From Bacteroidota bacterium (GTDB taxonomy: Bacteria > Bacteroidota > Ignavibacteria > Kapaibacteriales > HRBIN21): DNA of 64,000 nt. The stretch covers positions 188,792 to 252,791 of the forward strand of contig JAUQPL010000002.1 of NCBI GenBank assembly GCA_030550395.1. The letters run 5' to 3'. The notes under the pieces were generated by a model. That model had not been told where the DNA came from and ran no database searches. It saw nothing but the letters and a program-made list of their open reading frames with translations. Shown piece after piece: positions 43,759 through 51,602 of this stretch. Position numbers and translations under genes: made by a program. Each line of letters opens with the position of its first letter. Positions within the stretch are counted from its first letter, which is position 1.

Positions 43759-44128
43759 TGGAGATGGTGGGAGTCGAACCCACGTCCGAGATGTGAACCC
43801 AAGAGCTTCTCCATGCTCAGCCGCTTTTTGATTTTTTCACTTCGGCGGCTCCAAGCGGCAGGACGCCGAAGCTATCGCCGTTTTCATAAGCATCTTGAGC
43901 GCCCGGCGATGGCTCCCAGGATGCTGCCCATCATCCATCCACGCCTGTACCAGGGCAGATGGGCATACCCTCGTACAGACGATGGCGCCTAACCCCTTGG
44001 ATTAGGCTGCCATGCGGTATGCAACCGCGTCGGCACTTTTTGTTCGCCGGTTGGATTAACGTGCAGCACCGGCGCAGCACGGCATGCTGCTCTTGGATTC
44101 TCCCATCCCGTCGAGACCGGGCATCCCC
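43759..44128 (-). ncRNA. ssrA: tmRNA (ssrA) with tag ADAVAYRMAA
   Basis: On the minus strand the 5' end GGGGATG (44128-44122) pairs with CATCTCC (43766-43760) as an acceptor stem. The 3' end has a T arm GTGGG-TTCGACT-CCCAC, and the CCA end is not encoded. Between them a reading frame at 44034-44002 (GCC GAC GCG GTT GCA TAC CGC ATG GCA GCC TAA) gives ADAVAYRMAA. This closely resembles the Chlorobium-type tag ending in MAA as I remember it. tmRNA with SmpB rescues stalled ribosomes and marks the peptides for degradation. The length of about 370 nt is standard. It lies 41 bases after the stop of an unknown gene on the same strand. Confidence 0.95.
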
Positions 44129-44169
44129 GCATGCCAGAGGGTGTAGACGTTTAAGTTGCGCGCATATTA

Positions 44170-44889
44170 TTACGCTTCCCCAACCCGCGCCGCTAACAGT
44201 TGTTCTGCTATGGGAAGAAGCGTCTCGTTGAGGGGGAAGTCCTCGTCGCTTTCACAGAGGTATAGAGCTCCCTGAATCTCGGGAAAGCGCTCCCGAAGCA
44301 CGCTCTGCCAGAGATGGGGAGTCCAAATCGGACTTAATGGGAGGGAGCCTATTGGCTCTAGTTGTACAAGAGGACGTTGCTGGGCATCCACGACGGGGAG
44401 TACTCGGTAACGCCAGATAAGAACCTGTTGGTGTGCTCGGTACGGAATCAATAGGAATCCTTCAGGGGAGCGGGGGAGGCGAAGTCCGAGCTCGTGAATA
44501 GCGATGTGCTCCGTTGCAAATGCATAGAGCGCATAGCTATCCTGGCATAAGGCATCCATGACCGGCAGTGCCCACTCCACGAAGGCAAAGAACTGGTGGA
44601 GAGCTCGTTCCCGCGCTGCTGGAATATGCTCTGGGAGCAGTTCTAATTGGAGTGTGGACCAGTTGATGCCCACAACGGTATGAGGGAAAGCTTCTTCAAT
44701 AGAATGGCGTTGCTGTAGGAGCTGTCGTAGGGTCTCTTGTAGCGTATGGGCTTGTTTCCAGGTCGGGAAAAGGCAGCGATTCTGAAGGGCACGGCGGTGC
44801 GACTCAGTGGCGGCTTGGAACCGGTATCGGGCACTCTCCCAGTCCTGAACAGCAGAGAGAAGAAGCTCCAGAGAGAGCGGAATGGGCAT
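44170..44889 (-). CDS. Protein of unknown function downstream of argS
   Basis: This 239-residue protein matches no family I recognise. It has no signal peptide or membrane segment. The N-terminal half is helical (WKQAHTLQETLRQLLQQRHSIEEAF, ARERALHQFFAFVEWALPVMDALC). The C-terminal half is mixed and contains FLLIPYRAHQQVLIWRYRVLPVVD. It follows argS by 60 bases on the same strand and is likely cotranscribed with rsfS and argS. Coding is supported by its length, base composition like its neighbours and its operon position. A cytoplasmic accessory function is all that can be proposed. Confidence 0.65.
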   Translation of the reverse strand: MPIPLSLELLLSAVQDWESARYRFQAATESHRRALQNRCLFPTWKQAHTLQETLRQLLQQRHSIEEAFPHTVVGINWSTLQLELLPEHIPAARERALHQFFAFVEWALPVMDALCQDSYALYAFATEHIAIHELGLRLPRSPEGFLLIPYRAHQQVLIWRYRVLPVVDAQQRPLVQLEPIGSLPLSPIWTPHLWQSVLRERFPEIQGALYLCESDEDFPLNETLLPIAEQLLAARVGEA

Positions 44890-44949
44890 GGTGCTCAGCG
44901 TTCAGCTCTTGGGATTTGACCCCAGATGTGAAACGAGGAAGGAGGTCCT

Positions 44950-46617
44950 TCAGTGTAGGAGGGGCTCTGCTGCTCGTTCCATGCGCTCTGGGGCTTGGAT
45001 GCCCAAGATAGCAAGCCCATTCCGGAGTACCCGTTGGGTAAGGCGAGCTAAGACGAAGCGAGCATGCATATGTTCCGGAGTTTCCGCACCGATAATGCGG
45101 TGCTCATGGTAGAAGGCGTGAAAAGCCTGGGCAACTTCGCGGAGGTACTCGGCAAGGAGTTGTGGCTCGTAGAGCTGAGCGGCTTTCCGCACCCGCTCCG
45201 GAAAGCGGACCAGCAGCTTTATCAGTGCCTGCTCCGATGGATGGATCAGGCAGCGGGTATCTGCGGTTTCATCCGGCACGATGCCTCGCTCGGAGGCGTA
45301 GCGGAAAATGGAGCAAATGCGGGCATGGGCATACTGTAGGTAGAAGACGGGATTGACCTCCGTCTGCTGCCGTGCCAGTTCTAATTCAAATTCCAGATGC
45401 GTACTCGGGGCTCGCATTAGGAAGAAGAAGCGTACCACGTCGGGTCCAAGCTCTTCCAGGAGTTCGTCCAATGTGTAGCTTTTACCCGAGCGCTTGGACA
45501 TCTTGACCTGCTGCCCCCCCTCGGTGAGGGTGACAAATTGATGCAACACGACCTTGATGCGTGATGTATCGTAGCCCAAGGCTCCGACAGCAGTGATAAC
45601 ATCTTCAATCGTGGTGATGTGGTCGGCACCGAGAACGTCTACGATAAGGTCATAGCCGCGCTCCAACTTGTCTCGGTGGTAAGCGATATCGGGGAGGCGG
45701 TAGGTGCCCTCGCCTGTTGATTTCACCAAGACCCGGTCTTGACGTCCGAAGCGACTCAGAGCAATCCAAAGTGCGCCATCCTGCTCGTAGAGTAGACCGC
45801 GCTCCCGGAGGGCTTGCAGCACAGCGTCTACTTTGCCGTCTCGGTAGAGGGAGTCCTCGTTGAAATAGATGTCATGCCAGATACCCATGCGTTCCAGCGT
45901 TTGCCGGATATGGGCGAAGCACCAGGTCTCGCCTTCCTGACGGCAGATGGCCAGATGCTCCTCCGTTTCCTCTCGGAGGGCATCGCCGTAGCGTTCTACA
46001 AGACCCCGAGCAATCTCCCAAATGTAGTCGCCATGGTAGCCATCGGAGGGGAAGGGGTACTCATCACCGAGCAGTTGGCGATAGCGGGCATAGATACTCT
46101 TGCCCAAAAGGGCCATTTGATTGCCAGCATTATTGAAGTAGTACTCCCGGGTGACCTCGTACCCGCACCATGTCAGTAAGTTGGCAATTGTGTCCCCCAG
46201 GGCGGCGTTGCGACCATGTCCCAGATGGAGTGGACCGGTGGGATTGGCGGAGACATACTCTACGTTTGCGCGCTTGCCTTTGCCTATGCTCAGTTGACCG
46301 AAGGTATCACCGAGGTCAGCGATTTGGCGGAGGAGGCGGGTGAAGAAGTCAGCAGTGAAGCGGAAGTTGATGAACCCCGGACCAGCAATTTCCACGGCCA
46401 CATCCTCACTCGGGAGCTGGAGGTGGCGGACAATCTCTTCGGCAATCTGGCGGGGAGGACGGCGCAGAGGGCGAGCCAATTGCAGGGCAACCGTTGTAGC
46501 CAAGTCACCATGTTCGGGGATTTTCGGGACTTCTAGCTCGGGTGTGACCAGTTCAGCGGCGCCAATTTGTTCTAAGGCATTACGCAGGTGCGGCTCAAGA
46601 TAGGCTTCCAGCAGCAT
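44950..46617 (-). CDS. argS: Arginyl-tRNA synthetase
   Basis: This 555-residue class I synthetase has an N-terminal Add1 domain (MLLEAYLEPHLRNALEQIG ... PEHGDLATTVALQLAR). The HIGH motif appears as PTGPLHLGHGRNA, the KMSKS-like loop as KMSKRSGKS, and the C-terminal anticodon-binding DALR domain ends in VLRNGLAILGIQAPERM. It charges tRNA-Arg in the cytoplasm. The true start is ATG 46617; a longer open frame upstream is the rsfS gene read in another frame. The start overlaps the end of rsfS by 23 bases. Confidence 0.97.
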   Translation of the reverse strand: MLLEAYLEPHLRNALEQIGAAELVTPELEVPKIPEHGDLATTVALQLARPLRRPPRQIAEEIVRHLQLPSEDVAVEIAGPGFINFRFTADFFTRLLRQIADLGDTFGQLSIGKGKRANVEYVSANPTGPLHLGHGRNAALGDTIANLLTWCGYEVTREYYFNNAGNQMALLGKSIYARYRQLLGDEYPFPSDGYHGDYIWEIARGLVERYGDALREETEEHLAICRQEGETWCFAHIRQTLERMGIWHDIYFNEDSLYRDGKVDAVLQALRERGLLYEQDGALWIALSRFGRQDRVLVKSTGEGTYRLPDIAYHRDKLERGYDLIVDVLGADHITTIEDVITAVGALGYDTSRIKVVLHQFVTLTEGGQQVKMSKRSGKSYTLDELLEELGPDVVRFFFLMRAPSTHLEFELELARQQTEVNPVFYLQYAHARICSIFRYASERGIVPDETADTRCLIHPSEQALIKLLVRFPERVRKAAQLYEPQLLAEYLREVAQAFHAFYHEHRIIGAETPEHMHARFVLARLTQRVLRNGLAILGIQAPERMERAAEPLLH

Positions 46618-47032
46618 TGCTGGTCTGCTCGGGCACGGAGGCACTGACGGTGTAGAGGCGTTTGCTCTGTTCAGAAAGCCGCAGAAGCGGTGTATCTCCC
46701 CATAAGCGTTCCAGCCGGTAGTAGGCCCGTGTCTCGGGGCGGAAGAGGTGGACGACCACGTCGATGTAATCCAGTAGCACCCATTGCATGGCTTCCCACC
46801 CCTCTCGTCGGGGATTCCGGATACCGCGCTGGCGCGTGGCTTCCTCAATTGCCTCGGCCACAGCCCGCAGGTGGGTATCGGTCTGACAGGAGGCAATGAC
46901 GAAGTACTCAGCAGGGGCGTTGGGAATAACCCCGATGTGTAGCACGACTATGTCGTCTGCTTTTTTCTCCCAAGCAATGCGAGCACACAATTGAGCAAGC
47001 CCTCGGGCTGTCTGCGGTGGTGGTCGCTTCAT
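46595..47032 (-). CDS. rsfS: Ribosomal silencing factor RsfS
   Basis: This 145-residue protein matches the RsfS/Iojap family with YFVIASCQTDTHLRAVAEAIEE, GWEAMQWVLLDYIDVVVHLFRPETRAYYRLERLWGDTP. It binds ribosomal protein L14 and blocks subunit joining when nutrients are scarce. The last 25 residues extend beyond the family core and overlap the argS start. It is the first gene of the rsfS-argS unit; a TATTTTTG box on the minus strand at 47235-47242 could be its promoter with a leader of about 200 bases. Confidence 0.95.
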   Translation of the reverse strand: MKRPPPQTARGLAQLCARIAWEKKADDIVVLHIGVIPNAPAEYFVIASCQTDTHLRAVAEAIEEATRQRGIRNPRREGWEAMQWVLLDYIDVVVHLFRPETRAYYRLERLWGDTPLLRLSEQSKRLYTVSASVPEQTSNAAGSLS

Positions 47033-47234
47033 CGGTCAGCAAGGACTCACAGCGCTGGGATTGCGCTCTCCGTAATGCGGTGGGAGGAGTACACGTACCC
47101 CCCACTGTCTAAGCATTTCCTGAAAATCCGGCTTCAAAAGGCCACAAGGATGCGATATCCTACGCCACATACGGATGCACACTTGCACCGCAAAGAGTAT
47201 TGGGGGCAATGTTTTTGCACATCCACGTGCTTTG

Positions 47235-47242
47235 CAAAAATA
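47235..47242 (-). promoter_or_regulatory. -7 element TATTTTTG, possible rsfS-argS promoter
   Basis: This is an exact TAnnTTTG match on the minus strand. It is the only such box seen upstream of rsfS and would give a leader of about 200 bases. It forms one arm of an inverted repeat with TTTTTGCA at 47212-47219. Confidence 0.35.
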
Positions 47243-47915
47243 CGCAAAAGCGGGTGCACCCTTTCCTTAGCAGGGATTTTTCAGCACTTAGTCCTCTCGG
47301 CGCTCCCTTCTGTTGTCCATTTCGCAGTGAAGCGAGCTCTCCAAATGCGCTGGACACCGGAACTGTGGCTCCCGGGATGCTGTTGACCTATAGACAGGCG
47401 GTCAGGGTTTGTGTGGGCTCCCTCAGGGCAGGGCGTGCCGTGTCCTGAAGGGTTGCCACAGTACCTGCTTTTAGCGTCCCGAGCCTGCCAGTTGTCCGAG
47501 CAGCGCCTCCGGTGCGGTGCCCGCAGCGCTCCTGTAACTCCGCATTCCTTTACTGCAGCCGGCTTATTTTCCCCGGAGCTGCTGGTTTTATGCTTCCAGT
47601 TGGGCAAGGCGTCCCCTATGCTCGCTGCCGAGCGCCGTTGCCTGATCCGGCTACTCTGCTAACGAACGCCTTAATGTTCAGCAACACACAGTCTAATGTG
47701 GCATTCTCCGATGCCTTTGGAGGACCAACTTTCTGCAGCAAGCTGTTGAATTTTTGTGAGTGCCTCCTGTGCATCCAGCGGACGGAGACGCTCCTTGAAC
47801 GAGCAGCTTGGTCTAAGTGCCGCTGGTTTCATCATTGGGTTCCATCGCTGCATATCCACGGGGCAATGGTCTCGGTGAGTTTTCTTAGTCCCACATAGCA
47901 TTGTGAGCGTATTGC

Positions 47916-47942
47916 TCAAGCCTGCGCCGAAGTTGCCGATAC
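47916..47942 (+). promoter_or_regulatory. Candidate sigma-28 (FliA) flagellar promoter: TCAA - 15 nt - GCCGATAC
   Basis: TCAA at 47916-47919 and GCCGATAC at 47935-47942 are exactly 15 bases apart. The enterobacterial FliA consensus is TAAA-N15-GCCGATAA, so each box has one mismatch. Transcription would start near 47949, about 34 bases before flgN, the first of the hook-filament junction genes that FliA controls in other bacteria. Confidence 0.55.
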
Positions 47943-47982
47943 TTTCCGTTGCATATTGTTCCATAGGGCGGGAGGGAGAGCA

Positions 47983-48369
47983 ATGGTTGCACCAGTTCCG
48001 ATTGCCCAACAGGTGAGCCAGATTCTGCAGCGATTGGAAGAGCTGGTCGTATCGCTATGTCAGGTGGCCTGGCAACAGCGGCAGGCACTGATTGCCCTCC
48101 GGGTTGGCGCTGTGGAGGCATTGGTTGCTCAACAGCAGAGGTTGCTCCAAGAATTGCAGGCATGGCAACAGCAGTGTGGGGCATTCCTGGAGGACATCCG
48201 TCGGCACCCATCACTGCGGCAGTGGTGGGAACGGATTCAGTTGCAGGCACGTGAGGCACGCCGTCTATTCCAGCTTAATCGACTGCTGGCACAGCGGGCA
48301 CAAGAGCATGCGGCAGCGCTCCTAGAAGCTCTGGCACCCGAGGGATATCTTTACGATCAGCGGGCGTAA
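47983..48369 (+). CDS. flgN: FlgN-like flagellar export chaperone
   Basis: This 128-residue all-helical Gln/Leu-rich protein (IAQQVSQILQRLEELVVSLCQVAWQQRQALIALR ... RRLFQLNRLLAQRAQEHAAALLEAL) lies four bases before flgK. Length, helical character and position fit FlgN, the cytoplasmic chaperone that holds FlgK and FlgL for export. Sequence identity in this family is low, so the call rests largely on context. A GGGAGGG ribosome site precedes ATG 47983, and a sigma-28-like promoter lies at 47916-47942. Confidence 0.75.
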   Translation: MVAPVPIAQQVSQILQRLEELVVSLCQVAWQQRQALIALRVGAVEALVAQQQRLLQELQAWQQQCGAFLEDIRRHPSLRQWWERIQLQAREARRLFQLNRLLAQRAQEHAAALLEALAPEGYLYDQRA

Positions 48370-48373
48370 ATTC

Positions 48374-49786
48374 ATGAGCTTGCGTGCCCTCCAGATTGTC
48401 CGCAGTGGTTTGCTTGCGCACCAAGGAGCGATTGATATCACCAGTGGGAACGTTGCCAATGTCAATACCCCAGGCTATACGCGCCGGCGTCCTCATCTGA
48501 GCACGTTCGTTCCGGAGCCTGGACATACCGGCTCAGGGGTGCAAATCAGCACACTGGTGGAGTTCCGGAATCGCTACTTGGATGCCCAGATCCGTGGCGT
48601 CCTTACCCGTCAGCTTGGACGTCAGACCGATGAACTGCTTCTGCAGAGATTAATGGCTCTGTTTGGGGACTCTACCGAGGGAGGGGTCTCTGCCCTTTTC
48701 CAACGCTTTTTTGATGCTGTGCAGCAGGTAGTTCTGCAACCAGAGGACGTAGCTCTGCGGGAGCTTGTACTCCAACGTGCCGATCAATTGGCGTCAACAT
48801 TCCGGCGCCTGGGTGCGGATATTGAGGCGGTGCGCTCGGAGCTTCTCGGGCAAGCACAGCAGCGGGTTGGTGAACTCAACCGTCTGCTACACCAAGTAGC
48901 CCACCTCAATGCCCAGCGAGCGCTCGTTCCTGAAGGAAGCGAAGCAGCGATAGCGCTTGCCGATGAGCAGACCCGATTAGTGGAACAGATTGCTCGCCTT
49001 ATTCCAGTGACGGCGACTGTGGATGCTCGCGGGATGATCAATCTTGCGGTCGCAGGGCATATGCTTGTATCGGGTGTCGCGGTGCTGTCCTTACAGCTTC
49101 GGACTTTGACCACCGCCGCTGGGGAGCATCATGCACAGCTGTGGCTCCATTCCCCTGCGGGGGAAGCAGAGACGGAGCTTTCGTTAGACGATGGTGAGCT
49201 GGGAAGGCTGCTGGAGCACTACAATGTCACCTTGGACCCGCAGGAGCGGAGCGCTGCTTTCTCCCTCCCCCGTCAGCTCGATCGCTTTGTTGCCCAGTGG
49301 GTGGAGCGTGTCAATGGCATTTTCTCCGGTGGTTATGGATTAGATGACGGAGCGGCTCCACCCCCTGGGCGGCGCTTCTTTGAAGGAACGAGGGCTGCGA
49401 CGCTTCGCCTTTCGGCAGATGTAGCAGCTCGTCCGCGGGCGCTCCCTTTGTCCGACAAGCCTGGTGAGCCGGGCAATGCCGTGATTGCTCAGCGGCTTCT
49501 CGCCTTGGCTGAGCTCCCAATCTTCGGGGATGGGCAGACTCCCCAGGGGTTTATAGCAGGGGTGATGTCCTGTTTGGGTGAGCTCCTTTCGGCTGCTCAG
49601 CAGCAGCGCGAATGGCTGCAGGCAAGTTTCCAGCAGCTACAGGCACAACGGCAGATGCTGTCCGGGGTTAATCTGGATGAGGAGGCCGCCAACCTGGTTC
49701 GGTACCAGAAAGCCTACGAAGCGGTTGCCCGTGTTGGGACAGTAGCGGCCTCACTGTTGGAGACACTCATCCGTATGGGAACGTAG
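48374..49786 (+). CDS. flgK: Flagellar hook-associated protein 1 FlgK
   Basis: This 470-residue protein has the rod/hook N-terminal motif SLRALQIVRSGLLAHQGAIDITSGNVANVNTPGYTRR and the C-terminal VNLDEEAANLVRYQKAYEAVARVGTVAASLLETLI, which pair as a coiled coil in the assembled junction. FlgK joins hook to filament outside the cell after export by the flagellar type III system. It is shorter than the roughly 550-residue enterobacterial protein, suggesting a reduced outer domain. It is followed by flgL after 13 bases. Confidence 0.95.
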   Translation: MSLRALQIVRSGLLAHQGAIDITSGNVANVNTPGYTRRRPHLSTFVPEPGHTGSGVQISTLVEFRNRYLDAQIRGVLTRQLGRQTDELLLQRLMALFGDSTEGGVSALFQRFFDAVQQVVLQPEDVALRELVLQRADQLASTFRRLGADIEAVRSELLGQAQQRVGELNRLLHQVAHLNAQRALVPEGSEAAIALADEQTRLVEQIARLIPVTATVDARGMINLAVAGHMLVSGVAVLSLQLRTLTTAAGEHHAQLWLHSPAGEAETELSLDDGELGRLLEHYNVTLDPQERSAAFSLPRQLDRFVAQWVERVNGIFSGGYGLDDGAAPPPGRRFFEGTRAATLRLSADVAARPRALPLSDKPGEPGNAVIAQRLLALAELPIFGDGQTPQGFIAGVMSCLGELLSAAQQQREWLQASFQQLQAQRQMLSGVNLDEEAANLVRYQKAYEAVARVGTVAASLLETLIRMGT

Positions 49787-49799
49787 GCGGGAGAAGGCT

Positions 49800-50768
49800 A
49801 TGCGTGTGTCATGGGAGCAAAGATTTCAGACGGCCGAAAGCGGGATTCAGCGTCTGCAGCAAAGGATTGTACAAGCTCAGCAGCGGTTGGCGATCGGTAA
49901 GCGTATTACCTCCCCCGCCGATGATCCGATTGCGTACAGCCGTGCATGCCGCTTACAAGAGCTGCGAGAGCAAACCGAACGGCGTCTCAGCCTCCTGGAG
50001 GCAATGAGCCAGGAGAGCCAATTGCTCCAGGCCCATACGGAGGCCCTCAGCACTACGCTGCAGGAAATCCAACGGCTTCTCACGCAGGCACTCGATCCCA
50101 AGGGTCTGGATAAGCCCGCCCTCCTGGCTCAGCAACTGCGCCAACGTTTCGATGATGTCCTTGTCCTTGCCAATGCGCATATCAATGGGCGGTACCTGTT
50201 CGGTGGGATGAAGACTCACTTTCCCGACGGTGGAGGACCATTCTTACTCCATCAAGGTCTTGCTACCCCGGGGAATCCCTCTGGTTTGAGCGTTGAATTC
50301 CGTGGGAACCTTGCCGAACGGCAATTGGAGCTTTTCCCAGGTCAAGTAGAGGTGCTGGCTCTTCGTGCTGATGAAGTCTTCGGTGCAGGGGGTACGGAGC
50401 TCTTTACCGTGTTGATAGCGGCGTACAATCTGCTCGCTTACCGAGCCGATGGTAGTTCCCGTTCGCCGGAGGAGAGCCTTTCGGCAGCGGAGCAAGCGCA
50501 GGTAGAAGCGCTTCTGCCTCAGCTGGCAACCTTGCAGGCTCGGATAGACCGTGCTACGGCTCAGGCTGCTTCCCGCCAAGAGCGTTGGGGACTTCTACGG
50601 CAATTGTTACAGGAGTACGCCACTCAGCTGCGTGCTTTCCAGTCCACAACAGAGGATGCAGACATAGTGCAGCTGTCCTTGGAATTACAGCAGGCCCAGG
50701 TTGTCCTCCAAGCGCTCTTACAGACCAGTACGCGCTTTCTGCAACTGAGTTTCTTTGACTTCCTGTAA
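49800..50768 (+). CDS. flgL: Flagellar hook-associated protein 3 FlgL
   Basis: This 322-residue flagellin-fold protein has an N-terminal segment RFQTAESGIQRLQQRIVQAQQRLAIGKRITSPADDPIAYSRA and a middle motif NAHINGRYLFGGMKT characteristic of FlgL. The C-terminus DADIVQLSLELQQAQVVLQALLQTSTRFLQLSFFDFL replaces the flagellin D0 helix. It forms the second junction ring between hook and filament. The flagellin fliC itself is not in the window. motA begins eight bases downstream. Confidence 0.93.
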   Translation: MRVSWEQRFQTAESGIQRLQQRIVQAQQRLAIGKRITSPADDPIAYSRACRLQELREQTERRLSLLEAMSQESQLLQAHTEALSTTLQEIQRLLTQALDPKGLDKPALLAQQLRQRFDDVLVLANAHINGRYLFGGMKTHFPDGGGPFLLHQGLATPGNPSGLSVEFRGNLAERQLELFPGQVEVLALRADEVFGAGGTELFTVLIAAYNLLAYRADGSSRSPEESLSAAEQAQVEALLPQLATLQARIDRATAQAASRQERWGLLRQLLQEYATQLRAFQSTTEDADIVQLSLELQQAQVVLQALLQTSTRFLQLSFFDFL

Positions 50769-50776
50769 GGGGTGGC

Positions 50777-51583
50777 ATGCAAGGGACGACACTTATTGGA
50801 ATTCTGTTCGGAGTTGTGAGCATTTTCGGGGCATTTGTCCTAGAGGGAGGAACTCTGGGGATGCTTCTCTTGTTGCCAGCGATGATGATTGTCTTCGGTG
50901 GGACTTTCGCTGCAACAATTGCGGGAAGCACGTGGGAGCAGGTCAAGCGTATTCCCCGCTTGATTGCTCTATCCTTGGCTCCACCTCAGTACGATGACCA
51001 CCAGATCATGGAACAGATCGTGCAGCTTGCTGCCATTGCCCGCCGAGATGGGGTATTGGGATTAGAGCGACACCTTCCCGAGGTTGGGCATCCGTACTTA
51101 CGCAAGCTTCTGCAGCACAGTATTGATGGAATGGAACCGGAAGCCCTTCGGCAAGCAAGCGAGGTGGAATTGGAGTTCCTGACCGCTCGCCACCAGGCCA
51201 ACATTAACCTGTTTGTCAAGATGGGTGGCTACTCGCCGACGATGGGTATCATTGGGACGGTCATGGGATTGATCGCTACTTTGGCTTCCGCTGGCGAGGA
51301 TCCGACAGTGCTCATTCGGCATATCGCTACCGCCTTCATCGCCACGATGTGGGGCATCTTCATGGCGAACATTGTCTGGCTCCCCATTGCCGATAAGCTC
51401 CGAGCCCTCCACCAAAAGGAGGTACACCTCTGGCGGATGATTACTGAAGGAGTGTTGGCAATCCAGCAGGGCGAAACCCCTTCGGTCGTCCGGCTCCGAT
51501 TGCTGTCCAGTTTCCCACTTCAGCAGCAAATTCGCATGCTGGAACAGATGCCGAAGGCGGAATCCCCCATTTCGGCACGGTAA
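50777..51583 (+). CDS. motA: Flagellar motor stator protein MotA
   Basis: This 268-residue MotA/PomA family protein has four predicted membrane helices: GILFGVVSIFGAFVL, MLLLLPAMMIVFGGTFAATIAG, and two in the C-terminal MGGYSPTMGIIGTVMGLIATLA ... IATAFIATMWGIFMANIVWLPIADKL. The cytoplasmic loop carries the conserved charged stretch used to contact FliG. MotA with MotB forms the ion-driven stator. The expected partner motB is not the next gene; a TPR kinase gene lies there instead. A role in another MotA-type ion channel (for example TolQ or ExbB) is unlikely given the family motifs. Confidence 0.92.
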   Translation: MQGTTLIGILFGVVSIFGAFVLEGGTLGMLLLLPAMMIVFGGTFAATIAGSTWEQVKRIPRLIALSLAPPQYDDHQIMEQIVQLAAIARRDGVLGLERHLPEVGHPYLRKLLQHSIDGMEPEALRQASEVELEFLTARHQANINLFVKMGGYSPTMGIIGTVMGLIATLASAGEDPTVLIRHIATAFIATMWGIFMANIVWLPIADKLRALHQKEVHLWRMITEGVLAIQQGETPSVVRLRLLSSFPLQQQIRMLEQMPKAESPISAR

Positions 51584-51602
51584 TTGCTCCTTTGCGACAG
51601 AT

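Larger units (their letters stand above)
47033..47982. other. 950-bp gap without a supported gene, with several hairpins and divergent promoter-like boxes
   Basis: Open frames here are short and do not resemble known proteins. An inverted repeat TTTTTGCA (47212-47219) / TGCAAAAA (47233-47240) places a minus-strand TATTTTTG at 47242-47235 opposite a plus-strand TGTTTTTG at 47210-47217, like divergent -7 boxes. A perfect palindrome GGGTGCACCC lies at 47252-47261. Further GC-rich hairpins can be drawn near 47420-47452 (CCCTCAGG with CCTGAAGGG) and 47556-47581 (GCAGCCGG with CCGGAGCTGC). The right end holds the flagellar promoter candidate at 47916. It could encode a structured RNA or hold a decayed gene; nothing proves either. 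Confidence 0.5.

Noticed and set aside
43759-43800. tRNA-like T arm (GTTCGACTC) suggesting a tRNA gene
   Set aside because: No matching D and anticodon arms follow; it is the 3' end of tmRNA, whose acceptor partner lies at 44122-44128.
46617-46896. Upstream extension of the argS reading frame by 93 residues
   Set aside because: The extension is out-of-frame reading of rsfS, and ArgS similarity begins exactly at ATG 46617.
47281-48009. Short open frames of 83-128 residues on both strands in the gap before flgN
   Set aside because: They lack ribosome sites, family similarity and a biased codon pattern, and they overlap each other on opposite strands.
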